Assembly: GCA_049600855.1 (NCBI GenBank)
Contig: JBMYQA010000087.1
Coordinates: 1 to 20,789, forward strand
Length of the DNA stretch: 20,789 nucleotides
From: JBMYQA01 sp049600855
Lineage (GTDB): Bacteria; Bacteroidota; Bacteroidia; Cytophagales; Flammeovirgaceae
Reading direction: 5' to 3'
Part shown: positions 13,566 to 20,789 of the stretch, in pieces
How the letters are laid out: every line of letters begins with the position of its first letter
Position numbering within the stretch: the first letter of the stretch is position 1
Notes under the pieces: generated by a model
Seen by the model: the letters and a program-made list of their open reading frames with translations, nothing else
Told to the model about the DNA's origin: nothing
The model's database searches: none
Program-made: the position numbers and the translations under genes

Positions 13566-16213
13566 GAACGCTGTACCTAACCATGCTCTTTATTTTTTCT
13601 ATACATGGGCTATTTGGACAAACGAACGTACTTGATAAGCAAATTGATTTTTCAGTTCAAGAAGGATTGGTGAGCGATGTTTTAGTAAAATTGGCTGAAA
13701 GTGCGCAAGTTTCGATTTCTTTTAGTGCAAGTTTTTTTAAGCAACAAGAGCAGAAGCTAACGCTAAGTTTCAAAAACACACGATTTGAAGAGGTTTTACA
13801 GGCAATCTTAGCAGGGACTTCAGTGTCTTACAAGGTGATCGGTGCTAAGGTGTTATTATTTAAAGTGAAACCTAAGTTTGCCATCATTAGTGGGTTTATC
13901 ACAGATGAGGATACGGGAGAGCGGTTAATTGCTGCTACGATTTATTGTCCTCAGCTTCATCAAGGAGCATTAACGAATGAATATGGATTTTACAGTCTGA
14001 AATTACCGGTGGGAAAAACCGAACTCCAATTTCGCTACTTGGGAAGTAAGTCGAAGAGCATAAGCTATGAGCTGACGGAAGATGTGCAATTGAACATTGG
14101 ACTTAAAACTACGGTGAGGCTAGAAGAGGTGGTAGTGAAGCCAGAATCTTCGGAGCTGTCTATGATTTTAAATAGTAAAAGTGAGGGGATACAGTTGTTA
14201 ACTGAGTTTGTAGAGATGAGTCCAAATTTGGGCGGAGAATCGGATTTAGTACGTACATTGGAGCTGTTGCCCGGCATTCAATCGGGAATTGACGGTTTGG
14301 GTGGCTTACAAGTGAGAGGAAGCGAAAATGGGCATCACCTCATGATGCTAGACGGCGTACCGGTGTATATTCCATATCATTTGATGGGGTTATACTCGAT
14401 TTACAATACGAGTGCCATTCAATCGGCTACGCTATTTAAAGGGATGCTGCCTGCTCGTTATGGTGGGCGATTGTCTTCTTTTTTGGATGTGCGTATGAGA
14501 GAAGGAAATCAATACAAATGGCAAACAGAGATTGGAAGTAATCTATTGACTAGTAAAATCTTAATTGAAGGCCCTTTAAAAAGAGCAAACGATAAAGAAC
14601 AGTTTGCTTCTATCTTGTTCTCGGCACGATATGGTTATCCCAACCTGTTGTTTAAGCCTGTATTTAATGAAGCCTTTTTCGAAAGAAATAACCCATTGGA
14701 TAATGAGTTTTATGATGTAAACCTGAAATTAAATGCGAATTTATCAAAGAAAGATCGAATCTATTTTAGTGTGTTTACAGGATCAGATAACTTTATAAGG
14801 CAAACCAATTTTGATGCTGACACAAAACCTGATGATGTTCCCAAGTCAAGAGGGGAATTGTCTTTTAATTGGGGAAATACGGTTTCTGCTTTACGTTGGA
14901 ATCATGTATTTAATAAGCAGTTATTTGTAAATACAACACTTACCTATAGTAATTATCATTATCAATACACCAACCTTGAGTATTTCTTTGACGATCAAGG
15001 AAACTTTGTTGATTTCTATTTCATAAACAATAATTCCAATAACCAAGATGTTGGAATGAAAGTAGATATTGATTATCTGCCCAACCCTCAACATGCAATG
15101 CGCTTTGGTTTTGGATCATCAGCACGGCAATTCATTTCTCAAGTGTCTTTTGTGGATGACAATCATCCAGAAGTTCGAGAAGATGCGTTAGATGGCGTGT
15201 TTAATATCGAACAGCTCCGAAAGATTGTGAGTGCACCCGTATATAATGTGTTAGAAATGTATGCATACGTAGAAGATCAAGTATTATTAAGTAAGACGTG
15301 GCAGGTTGATTTAGGACTTCGGTATAGCGCCTTTTTTCACGATAAGGAGCGATTTGTTCGCTTAGAGCCCCGAATGATGATCAAGCATGACCTTAGTCCA
15401 AAGTTGCATGCTACTGCTACGTTGACACGTACGGTGCAGTATTTACATTTAATTCCAAACACTATTTTGCGATTACCCAATGATCTATGGGTACCCTCTA
15501 CAGGTAACAATCTCCCTCAACTTGCTTGGCAAACCGAGTGGGGAATTACGTATCATCCTACGAAACAGCTCAGCTTCACATGTGATGTGTATTATAAGGC
15601 AATGAATAACCTATACACCTATCCTAACAACTTTAACTCGTTAGAAGAGCTGAACGAATTACAACCTGAAAGCTATTTACTCCAAGGAAATGGTCGGGCA
15701 TATGGAGTTGAAACCCAGTTTAAATACGAAGGAAAGCAGGTAGGTGGGGTAATTTCTCATACATTGAGTAAATCTGATCGACAGTTTGATGGTTTGAATG
15801 ATGGGCAACGATTTCCTTTCGATTTTGACCAACGGCATCAAGTGACCTGCTTTACTTATTGTAAAATTGGGAAAAACTGGAATATTGGGTGTAATTGGGT
15901 ATTTAATACGGGAGGGCCCTTATTGCATCTTAATGGATTTGAACTGGGGGAAAGTTTGGTAAGGCTTACGCCTAGCAATGGACAAGGGGGTATTGATCGA
16001 GCTTCATCCTACCATCGTTTAGATGTAAATGCCACTTATCAATTTAAAATTGCCAAAACGCAGCATCAACTGGCTATTGGGATATACAATGTATACGATA
16101 GAAATAATTCCGGTTTTTTCGATATTATAGATGATCGTTTTGGAGAACCTAGCCCTCGTTTAATTTCGGTAATTCCATTTATGCCATCCATATCTTACAA
16201 ATTAAATTTATAA
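13562..16213 (+). CDS. TonB-dependent outer-membrane receptor with STN signalling domain
   Basis: The 883-residue protein has a signal peptide (1-20), an STN domain (about 27-100) of the kind that contacts FecR, a carboxypeptidase-regulatory-like beta-sandwich (about 108-185), a plug (about 210-320) with Leu-Leu-Pro-Gly-Ile-Gln and Leu-Gln-Val-Arg-Gly-Ser, followed by Leu-Asp-Gly-Val-Pro-Val-Tyr, and a C-terminal barrel ending in a hydrophobic/aromatic strand. It should take up a bound ligand across the outer membrane using TonB energy and report binding to the FecR protein encoded just before it. No SusD-like lipoprotein follows, so a glycan-uptake (PUL) role is not supported; an iron-chelate or other small ligand is as likely. 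The ligand cannot be read from sequence. Confidence 0.93.
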   Translation: MRTLYLTMLFIFSIHGLFGQTNVLDKQIDFSVQEGLVSDVLVKLAESAQVSISFSASFFKQQEQKLTLSFKNTRFEEVLQAILAGTSVSYKVIGAKVLLFKVKPKFAIISGFITDEDTGERLIAATIYCPQLHQGALTNEYGFYSLKLPVGKTELQFRYLGSKSKSISYELTEDVQLNIGLKTTVRLEEVVVKPESSELSMILNSKSEGIQLLTEFVEMSPNLGGESDLVRTLELLPGIQSGIDGLGGLQVRGSENGHHLMMLDGVPVYIPYHLMGLYSIYNTSAIQSATLFKGMLPARYGGRLSSFLDVRMREGNQYKWQTEIGSNLLTSKILIEGPLKRANDKEQFASILFSARYGYPNLLFKPVFNEAFFERNNPLDNEFYDVNLKLNANLSKKDRIYFSVFTGSDNFIRQTNFDADTKPDDVPKSRGELSFNWGNTVSALRWNHVFNKQLFVNTTLTYSNYHYQYTNLEYFFDDQGNFVDFYFINNNSNNQDVGMKVDIDYLPNPQHAMRFGFGSSARQFISQVSFVDDNHPEVREDALDGVFNIEQLRKIVSAPVYNVLEMYAYVEDQVLLSKTWQVDLGLRYSAFFHDKERFVRLEPRMMIKHDLSPKLHATATLTRTVQYLHLIPNTILRLPNDLWVPSTGNNLPQLAWQTEWGITYHPTKQLSFTCDVYYKAMNNLYTYPNNFNSLEELNELQPESYLLQGNGRAYGVETQFKYEGKQVGGVISHTLSKSDRQFDGLNDGQRFPFDFDQRHQVTCFTYCKIGKNWNIGCNWVFNTGGPLLHLNGFELGESLVRLTPSNGQGGIDRASSYHRLDVNATYQFKIAKTQHQLAIGIYNVYDRNNSGFFDIIDDRFGEPSPRLISVIPFMPSISYKLNL

Positions 16214-16214
16214 A

Positions 16215-16273
16215 TGAACTTTTTTTTGAAAAAATAAGAAAGGGAATAGGGGAGGTATGATCAAGTATTGTCT
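16215..16273 (+). promoter_or_regulatory. Bipartite conserved element upstream of the CTD-like gene (copy B)
   Basis: This is the second copy of the element before fecR, with TGAACTTTT at 16215-16223, AAAAATA, ATAGGGGA at 16246-16253 and GTCT at 16270-16273, at the same spacing. It starts 1 nt after the receptor stop codon. Unlike copy A it cannot form the CCCTA/TAGGG hairpin, so the conservation is in sequence and spacing and not in RNA structure. It would allow transcription of the downstream gene independent of the receptor gene. Confidence 0.5.
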
Positions 16274-16383
16274 TGATTACGAAGAACGATAATAAGTTGA
16301 GGTGAGGATTGAAGGTGAGGCGATGTAAGCCACTGACTCCATTACTCATCATACAACCAACGAACACTTTAACAACAAATGTC

Positions 16384-16635
16384 ATGGAAGAAATTCATTT
16401 AGTAGATAATCAACAGTCGGTAACGATTAGCTTTCCGCTGATTCATGCAGGACAAGTAGAAATTACATTGTACCCGATGAATATTGAGAAGTCAGTACAA
16501 GTTGTCCAAGATATCATGCTCGATGAAGTGAAAAAACTTAAGTTAGATGTCTCTTCGTTATGTAAAGGTGTATACTTTTACATTGTCAAAGTAAATCGCA
16601 TGCAAACTAAATTTGGTCGTATTGTAGTGAGCTAA
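16384..16635 (+). CDS. Small stand-alone T9SS C-terminal-domain-like protein
   Basis: From the ATG at 16384 the product has 84 residues. Residues about 20-84 resemble a type A T9SS sorting domain or FlgD-like Ig fold: alternating strands, Gly-Val-Tyr-Phe-Tyr-Ile-Val at about 61-67, and a closing Lys-Phe-Gly-Arg-Ile-Val-Val-Ser. The usual Pro-Asn-Pro entry motif is missing and there is no signal peptide, so export by the Sec/T9SS route is not explained. A longer frame from a TTG at 16309 adds 25 residues, including a Leu-Leu-Ile-Ile run too short for a signal peptide. It may be a remnant of a larger secreted protein, a cytoplasmic partner, or a chance-conserved fragment; element B before it argues for expression. 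Confidence 0.5.
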   Translation: MEEIHLVDNQQSVTISFPLIHAGQVEITLYPMNIEKSVQVVQDIMLDEVKKLKLDVSSLCKGVYFYIVKVNRMQTKFGRIVVS

Positions 16636-16697
16636 GTCTTACCATTAAAAACCACCCTACCCACTCCTTACAACTAATTCATTCGAACTAATTACAT

Positions 16698-16761
16698 ACT
16701 GGAACTTCACTACAACTAATGGCTTTTAGTTAGTTTGTAGCTGAAACTGCCTATTTCCAGT
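16698..16761 (+). other. Long imperfect hairpin in the gap before the T9SS protein
   Basis: ACTGGAA (16698-16704) pairs with TTCCAGT (16755-16761); inside it TTCA/TGAA, CTACAA/TTGTAG and CTAA/TTAG pair in order, leaving a loop of about ten bases and an 8-nt bulge on the 3' side. It starts 62 nt after the CTD-like gene and could mark the end of that transcript, but no T-tract follows directly. The remainder of the 394-nt gap (16636-17029) holds a near-palindrome AGGACGATATTGTCCT at 16829-16844 and a 49-codon frame (16813-16962) with no recognisable features. Confidence 0.45.
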
Positions 16762-17029
16762 TCAACTATATTTTTTGCCTACTTATAAACCAGCTATTCA
16801 TCTGACTGAGTCATGATAGAAGTAGCCCAGGACGATATTGTCCTAATCACAGTAGATACAAACATCACTTGTTACAAACGATTCATGCGTTTGCGTACCC
16901 TCGTGAAATCGTGTGAACGCTTCGATAAACGAAACGGATTGACTAGGACTTGTTTTGCCTAGTGAATAAGCAAGTGGTAGTTAGCTGTAAACTCATGCTG
17001 ATTTGAAATTTGAATGAACTAACCATACG

Positions 17030-20000
17030 ATGCTAATGAAAACATTAATTACTACCTTATTTTTATTGCCTCTTTTTACTGTCCATGCAGCTGAACGTTA
17101 TTGGGTAGCTTCAAGCAATGGATTATGGAATAATACAACTAATTGGGCTACGAGTTCGGGAGGGGCAGGTGGAGCTTCTGTGCCTACTACTTCAGATAAT
17201 GTGATTTTTGATGAGAATGGGCTTGGAGATTGTACCATTGGCTTAAGCATTACCGTCAATAATTTATCTATAAATTCAGGCTATACTGGAACCTTAATAC
17301 TTAATGGAAGTAGTACTGCGACTATTGCAAATAAACTTTTGTTGGATGGCGGTAGCATTACTCGGGGCGAGGTAATGGTAGAGGATACCATACAGGTGAC
17401 TACAAATTTTACGAATGCAACTTCCGCATCCTATCCCAGCTATCACTTTGAAGGAAGTGGCAATGCTTACCTGTTGCTCGATAATCAAGCATTGTATGGA
17501 AACCTTTACATCACGAAGATGAATAGTACCGATCAAGTCATAATTGTGGATGAAGATGCGAATGATACGCTACAACTCGGTACGCAAGGTGATGCTTTAT
17601 ACCTACAGGAAGGTGTGGTTCGTTTTACAGCTGGTGTCGTAGCGGATTTGGATTACCATGAGTTGAGCTTAGCATCGGGAAGCACCTTTACGGCTTCCAG
17701 CAATGAAACCCAATTGGCTGGTTCTTATACCAACCAAGGTGGGGTATTTACCCATAACTCAGGCTTGTTCACGTTTGATGGAGGAACAGATCGAACGTTC
17801 AATACCTTATCTACACCTGATGAATTCTACAATGTAAAAATTTATAAAGATGATGTCATAGATGAAATAGAAATAGAAACGGGGGATACGTTGGTAGTAA
17901 CGAATACTTTGGATTGTAATCGAGGGGACTTAATTGGAGGAAACGTAAAAGTAACAGATAGTTGTTTAGTGAGTATCGATTGGAAAACAGGTGATGCTCA
18001 CCTCATTTTTGCGAATAGTGGTAATTCGTATTTATTAATGAATGATAGCACTTGGAAAGGAAGTATCACCATTGATAAAGCAAACGCCACAGATACACTT
18101 TTTGTCGAAGAAACGGGAAGTGATGGCGTGCTGACTATTGGCAGAGAGAGTCTTTCTGGTACGTTGACCCTTAATGTAGGAGTGCTTTGTTTTGAATCGG
18201 GTGTGGATATTGATCTTGATTTTGATGATATGGTGATTAACACGCAAGGAACTTTTTTAGCTGCTGATGTGGTGAGGCATGCGGGTAATTACCTCAATAA
18301 TGGGGGAAACTTTGTTCACAATAGTGGAACCTTCATTTTTAATGGTATCAATAGTTCCACATTTGATACACCGATTAGCCCTGACGAGTTCCAAAATGTA
18401 CGCATCAATAAAAACGATCAAAGTAAATCAGTTACCATAGCCAATGATGCGGTATTGTCAGTAACCAATACTTTCGATGGTAGTCGAGGAATGTTGAATG
18501 GAGGGCGAGTAGAAGTTTCAGGAAATTGTATAATAAAAGCCAATTGGGGAGGAGGAGATACAGATTTATATTTTATAGGTGGCCGCGATGTAGAATTCCG
18601 TTTTAATAATGGAGCGTGGAAAGGTAATAATGTGGTGATAAATAAGACTTTAAGTTCAGATATTGTTGATGTACGTGATTTGGATAACGATGGCAATGTC
18701 TGTTTTGGAATAGGAACCAAAAACATGACCATACAAGAAGGTACCTTAACGTTTGAATCCAACATTGCGGCTGATCTTGACTTTGACAGTTTGATCATTG
18801 AGTCTGGAGGCACGGTAACTGCACCGAATGATCAGCTGTTATTAAGTGGAACCTATCAGAACGAGGCAGGCACATTCAACCATAATTCGGGTACATTCAC
18901 GATGGATGGCAACAGCGATGAGAGCTTTATTGCTTACGTGAATGAATCATTAAATAACTTTATTGTCAATAAAGGGGATGGAAATGAGGTGAACATTCCT
19001 GCTGGTGATACCATTCAAATTGCTGGAGCGCTTTCTTTAACAGATGGGGTAGTAAATACAGGCGCACTTCAAGCATCAGGTAGCGTAACGGTAGGAGATC
19101 ACTTTGATGGTGGAACAAGTCCATTGATTTTTGCTGGAAGTTCAGCGCAAACCTTCGACTTAAGTGCTTCTCCAAGTAATTTTGAAGGGAATATCATCAT
19201 TGATAAAACGGTTGCGGCAGACATCACGCTTCAATCTGCCTTAACTTTAGCCACAAGTGGGCAGTCTATCACGCTTTCCAAGGGATGGTTAGTCAGTTCA
19301 TCTGCTAATTTATTAACCCTAACTGATGGGGTGACCATTTCTGGTGGGAGTGATGAAAGTTTTATTGCTGGGCCTATCCGCAAAATTGGAAATGATGCCT
19401 TTAATTTTCCCGTAGGCAAAAATGGAAGTTATGCAAATATTTCCATCAGTGCACCAGCACTCATCACAGATGCGTTTGAGGCCGAATACTTTGACTTTTC
19501 ACCTCATGCCTCTTACGATGTTACTTCATTAGCCAGCGACATGCATCATGTGAGCAAATGTGAATATTGGATATTAGACCGTATAGCGGGTTCAGCTAAT
19601 GTGAGTGTGTCATTAACTTGGGATGATCCAAGAAGCTGTGGCGTTGATGATTTATCGAGCATTGCTGTAGCGCGTTGGGATGCTGGCGATGCCGAATGGA
19701 AAAATCAGGGCAATGATGGTAACATTGTAGGAAATACCACAACAGGCACGGTCACTTCTGCGGGTGTTATTAGTACTTTTAGTCCGTTTACCCTTGGTAC
19801 GACCAATGCCAATAATCCATTACCGATTGATCTCCTCAGTTTTGCAGCTCAAATTGAAAACCAACAGGTGTTATTGAATTGGATCACATTAACAGAAAAA
19901 AGTAATGACTTCTTCCAAGTAGAAAAATCTCAAAATGCGTTGGATTGGTCGGTTGTAGGACAAGTTCGAGGTGCGGGAAATAGCACGGTTCCTCAACATT

Positions 20001-20359
20001 ATCAACTCATGGATGATGAACCATTTGCAGGACAACAGTATTACCGTCTCAAACAAGTAGATTACAATGGGGATTACACCTATTCAAACGTCATAGCCAT
20101 CTCCGCAAATTCCATTACTGCGGAAACGTTGATATATCCTAATCCTACGCATCAAGATTTGTTTATCAGCTCTATAGATAAGGACATTGCATCCATACAA
20201 CTTTACAACTCATCAGGACTAAAGGTGGAGCTTTCTCTGGAATGTATTGATAAGGGCTTGTACAAATTAGCTAGCGAACAATTACCTCGTGGTATATACT
20301 TCATTCATCTTCTTTATGATGACCAAACGAAGCGTATACATAAGGTCATTTTCAATTAA
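17030..20359 (+). CDS. T9SS-secreted repeat protein, probable surface adhesin
   Basis: The 1109-residue protein has a signal peptide (about 1-20, cleaved after Val-His-Ala) and a type A T9SS sorting domain at about 1034-1109, opening with Tyr-Pro-Asn-Pro-Thr and closing with Arg-Ile-His-Lys-Val-Ile-Phe-Asn, so it should be carried by Sec and then by T9SS to the cell surface. Just after the signal peptide comes an Asn-Trp/Gly-Gly/Val-Pro-Thr/Asp-Asn-Val-x-Phe-Asp block typical of large Bacteroidota surface proteins. The middle has three repeats with a period of exactly 188 residues, marked by His-Asn-Ser-Gly at His242, His430 and His618, rich in Gly, Thr, Asn and Asp, likely a beta-helix or beta-sandwich stalk. 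Residues about 930-1030 look like the beta-sandwich that often precedes the sorting tail. No catalytic motif is evident. The ATG at 17036 is an equally good start. Confidence 0.88.
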   Translation: MLMKTLITTLFLLPLFTVHAAERYWVASSNGLWNNTTNWATSSGGAGGASVPTTSDNVIFDENGLGDCTIGLSITVNNLSINSGYTGTLILNGSSTATIANKLLLDGGSITRGEVMVEDTIQVTTNFTNATSASYPSYHFEGSGNAYLLLDNQALYGNLYITKMNSTDQVIIVDEDANDTLQLGTQGDALYLQEGVVRFTAGVVADLDYHELSLASGSTFTASSNETQLAGSYTNQGGVFTHNSGLFTFDGGTDRTFNTLSTPDEFYNVKIYKDDVIDEIEIETGDTLVVTNTLDCNRGDLIGGNVKVTDSCLVSIDWKTGDAHLIFANSGNSYLLMNDSTWKGSITIDKANATDTLFVEETGSDGVLTIGRESLSGTLTLNVGVLCFESGVDIDLDFDDMVINTQGTFLAADVVRHAGNYLNNGGNFVHNSGTFIFNGINSSTFDTPISPDEFQNVRINKNDQSKSVTIANDAVLSVTNTFDGSRGMLNGGRVEVSGNCIIKANWGGGDTDLYFIGGRDVEFRFNNGAWKGNNVVINKTLSSDIVDVRDLDNDGNVCFGIGTKNMTIQEGTLTFESNIAADLDFDSLIIESGGTVTAPNDQLLLSGTYQNEAGTFNHNSGTFTMDGNSDESFIAYVNESLNNFIVNKGDGNEVNIPAGDTIQIAGALSLTDGVVNTGALQASGSVTVGDHFDGGTSPLIFAGSSAQTFDLSASPSNFEGNIIIDKTVAADITLQSALTLATSGQSITLSKGWLVSSSANLLTLTDGVTISGGSDESFIAGPIRKIGNDAFNFPVGKNGSYANISISAPALITDAFEAEYFDFSPHASYDVTSLASDMHHVSKCEYWILDRIAGSANVSVSLTWDDPRSCGVDDLSSIAVARWDAGDAEWKNQGNDGNIVGNTTTGTVTSAGVISTFSPFTLGTTNANNPLPIDLLSFAAQIENQQVLLNWITLTEKSNDFFQVEKSQNALDWSVVGQVRGAGNSTVPQHYQLMDDEPFAGQQYYRLKQVDYNGDYTYSNVIAISANSITAETLIYPNPTHQDLFISSIDKDIASIQLYNSSGLKVELSLECIDKGLYKLASEQLPRGIYFIHLLYDDQTKRIHKVIFN

Positions 20360-20442
20360 GCAAAGGAGCAAAATGCTGTAATCACTTTGCATACCTACTC
20401 AAGTATTCTCTCTCTTCTTTTTACATTCAACTGGCTACTATC

Positions 20443-20640
20443 ATGGAAAACTTATTTAGCAAGCTAAGACGATTTACATGGATCGCATTATTTTTTGGGT
20501 GTTTAACCGTCCCACTACTTGCTGCTCCTGGAGCTGACGTGTATCAGGGATCATTACTAAGTAATCATTTTTTACTCATCTTATTGCTATTGGCTGGCTT
20601 AGGTTGGGCAAGAAAAAAGATGAGAAGGCATAGAAATTAA
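20443..20640 (+). CDS. Small membrane peptide with sorting-tail-like C-terminus
   Basis: The 65-residue product has a signal-peptide-like N-terminus (basic residues, then a hydrophobic run to about Ala28), a spacer of some 14 residues (Pro-Gly-Ala-Asp-Val-Tyr), a hydrophobic helix (about 43-56) and a strongly basic end Arg-Lys-Lys-Met-Arg-Arg-His-Arg-Asn. This order, signal peptide, short exposed piece, membrane helix, basic tail, is that of CTERM-type substrates of exosortase/archaeosortase-like enzymes, including the short Bacteroidota forms, but the signature tripeptide cannot be named. It could equally be a simple small membrane protein. It starts 83 nt after the T9SS-secreted protein on the same strand and may share its transcript. 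Confidence 0.6.
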   Translation: MENLFSKLRRFTWIALFFGCLTVPLLAAPGADVYQGSLLSNHFLLILLLLAGLGWARKKMRRHRN

Positions 20641-20694
20641 GCCCATAAAACCACAAAGGGCAGAAAGGAAAAATAGGCAGCTTCTTTCGTGCCC
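20641..20694 (+). terminator. Hairpin region after the small membrane peptide gene
   Basis: GGGCAGAAAGGA (20658-20669) pairs with TTCTTTCGTGCCC (20682-20694) for 12 bp with one bulged G and one G-U pair. The GGGC at 20658-20661 can instead pair with GCCC at 20641-20644, right after the stop codon, so two structures exclude each other. No T-tract follows, so I regard it as a likely 3'-end structure of uncertain type. Confidence 0.35.
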
Positions 20695-20789
20695 ACGACG
20701 TTTGAATTATTTGTAAGTTAAAGATGAGGAAGTTGTATGTGTTTAGCGTAATTAGGAAATGCCATGTTTTTATTATCTTTATAAAGATG

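Noticed and set aside
13562..16213. SusC-like receptor of a glycan-utilisation locus
   Set aside because: No SusD-like lipoprotein or glycoside hydrolase follows, and the STN domain with fecR indicates a FecA-like signalling receptor.

Overview
The window reads as chromosomal DNA of a Bacteroidota bacterium, probably a marine or filamentous Saprospirales/Cytophagales-like lineage (the order is a guess). The signs are low GC, A-rich start contexts without clear Shine-Dalgarno sites, a textbook Bacteroidota promoter (TTTG-N19-TAGTTTTG) before atpD, a FecR/STN-type TonB receptor pair, a type IX secretion (T9SS) C-terminal sorting domain and a GldM-like lipoprotein.

Layout. (1) Positions 1-1196: an imperfect inverted repeat at the left edge, a minus-strand lipoprotein resembling the first periplasmic domain of the T9SS/gliding motor protein GldM, and a divergent intergenic region with a terminator-like hairpin. 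(2) 1197-3821: a large secreted metzincin-type zinc metalloprotease, closed by a strong bidirectional terminator. (3) 3856-6053, minus strand: a compact likely operon of a secreted coiled-coil protein of unknown function, an Ogt-type DNA alkyl-repair protein (TGATG overlap) and a phosphodiester-glycosidase-like lipoprotein. (4) 6054-8530: a 555-nt gap with a good promoter, then atpD and atpC, with a terminator-like hairpin between them and another after them. (5) 8602-12477: a 1291-residue STAND-type P-loop ATPase carrying about 20 TPRs, 16 of which run without any length change and are very similar at DNA level. (6) 12606-16213: fecR and a FecA-like TonB-dependent receptor overlapping by ATGA, with no ECF sigma gene beside them. 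(7) 16384-20640: a small stand-alone T9SS-CTD-like protein, a 1109-residue T9SS-secreted protein with three 188-residue repeats, and a 65-residue membrane peptide.

How they fit together. The atp genes are core metabolism. The rest is mostly cell-envelope: secretion, surface proteins and TonB-dependent uptake or signalling. The two observations I rate highest are a bipartite DNA element with identical spacing (TGAACTTTT, AAAAATA, ATAGGGGA, 16-nt diverged spacer, GTCT) found before fecR and before the small CTD-like gene, which looks like a sigma-factor recognition element linking both units; and the STAND-TPR protein, whose near-identical repeats and lack of any obvious effector domain make it a candidate rapidly evolving recognition protein. 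I saw no tRNA, rRNA, CRISPR array, transposase or phage gene.
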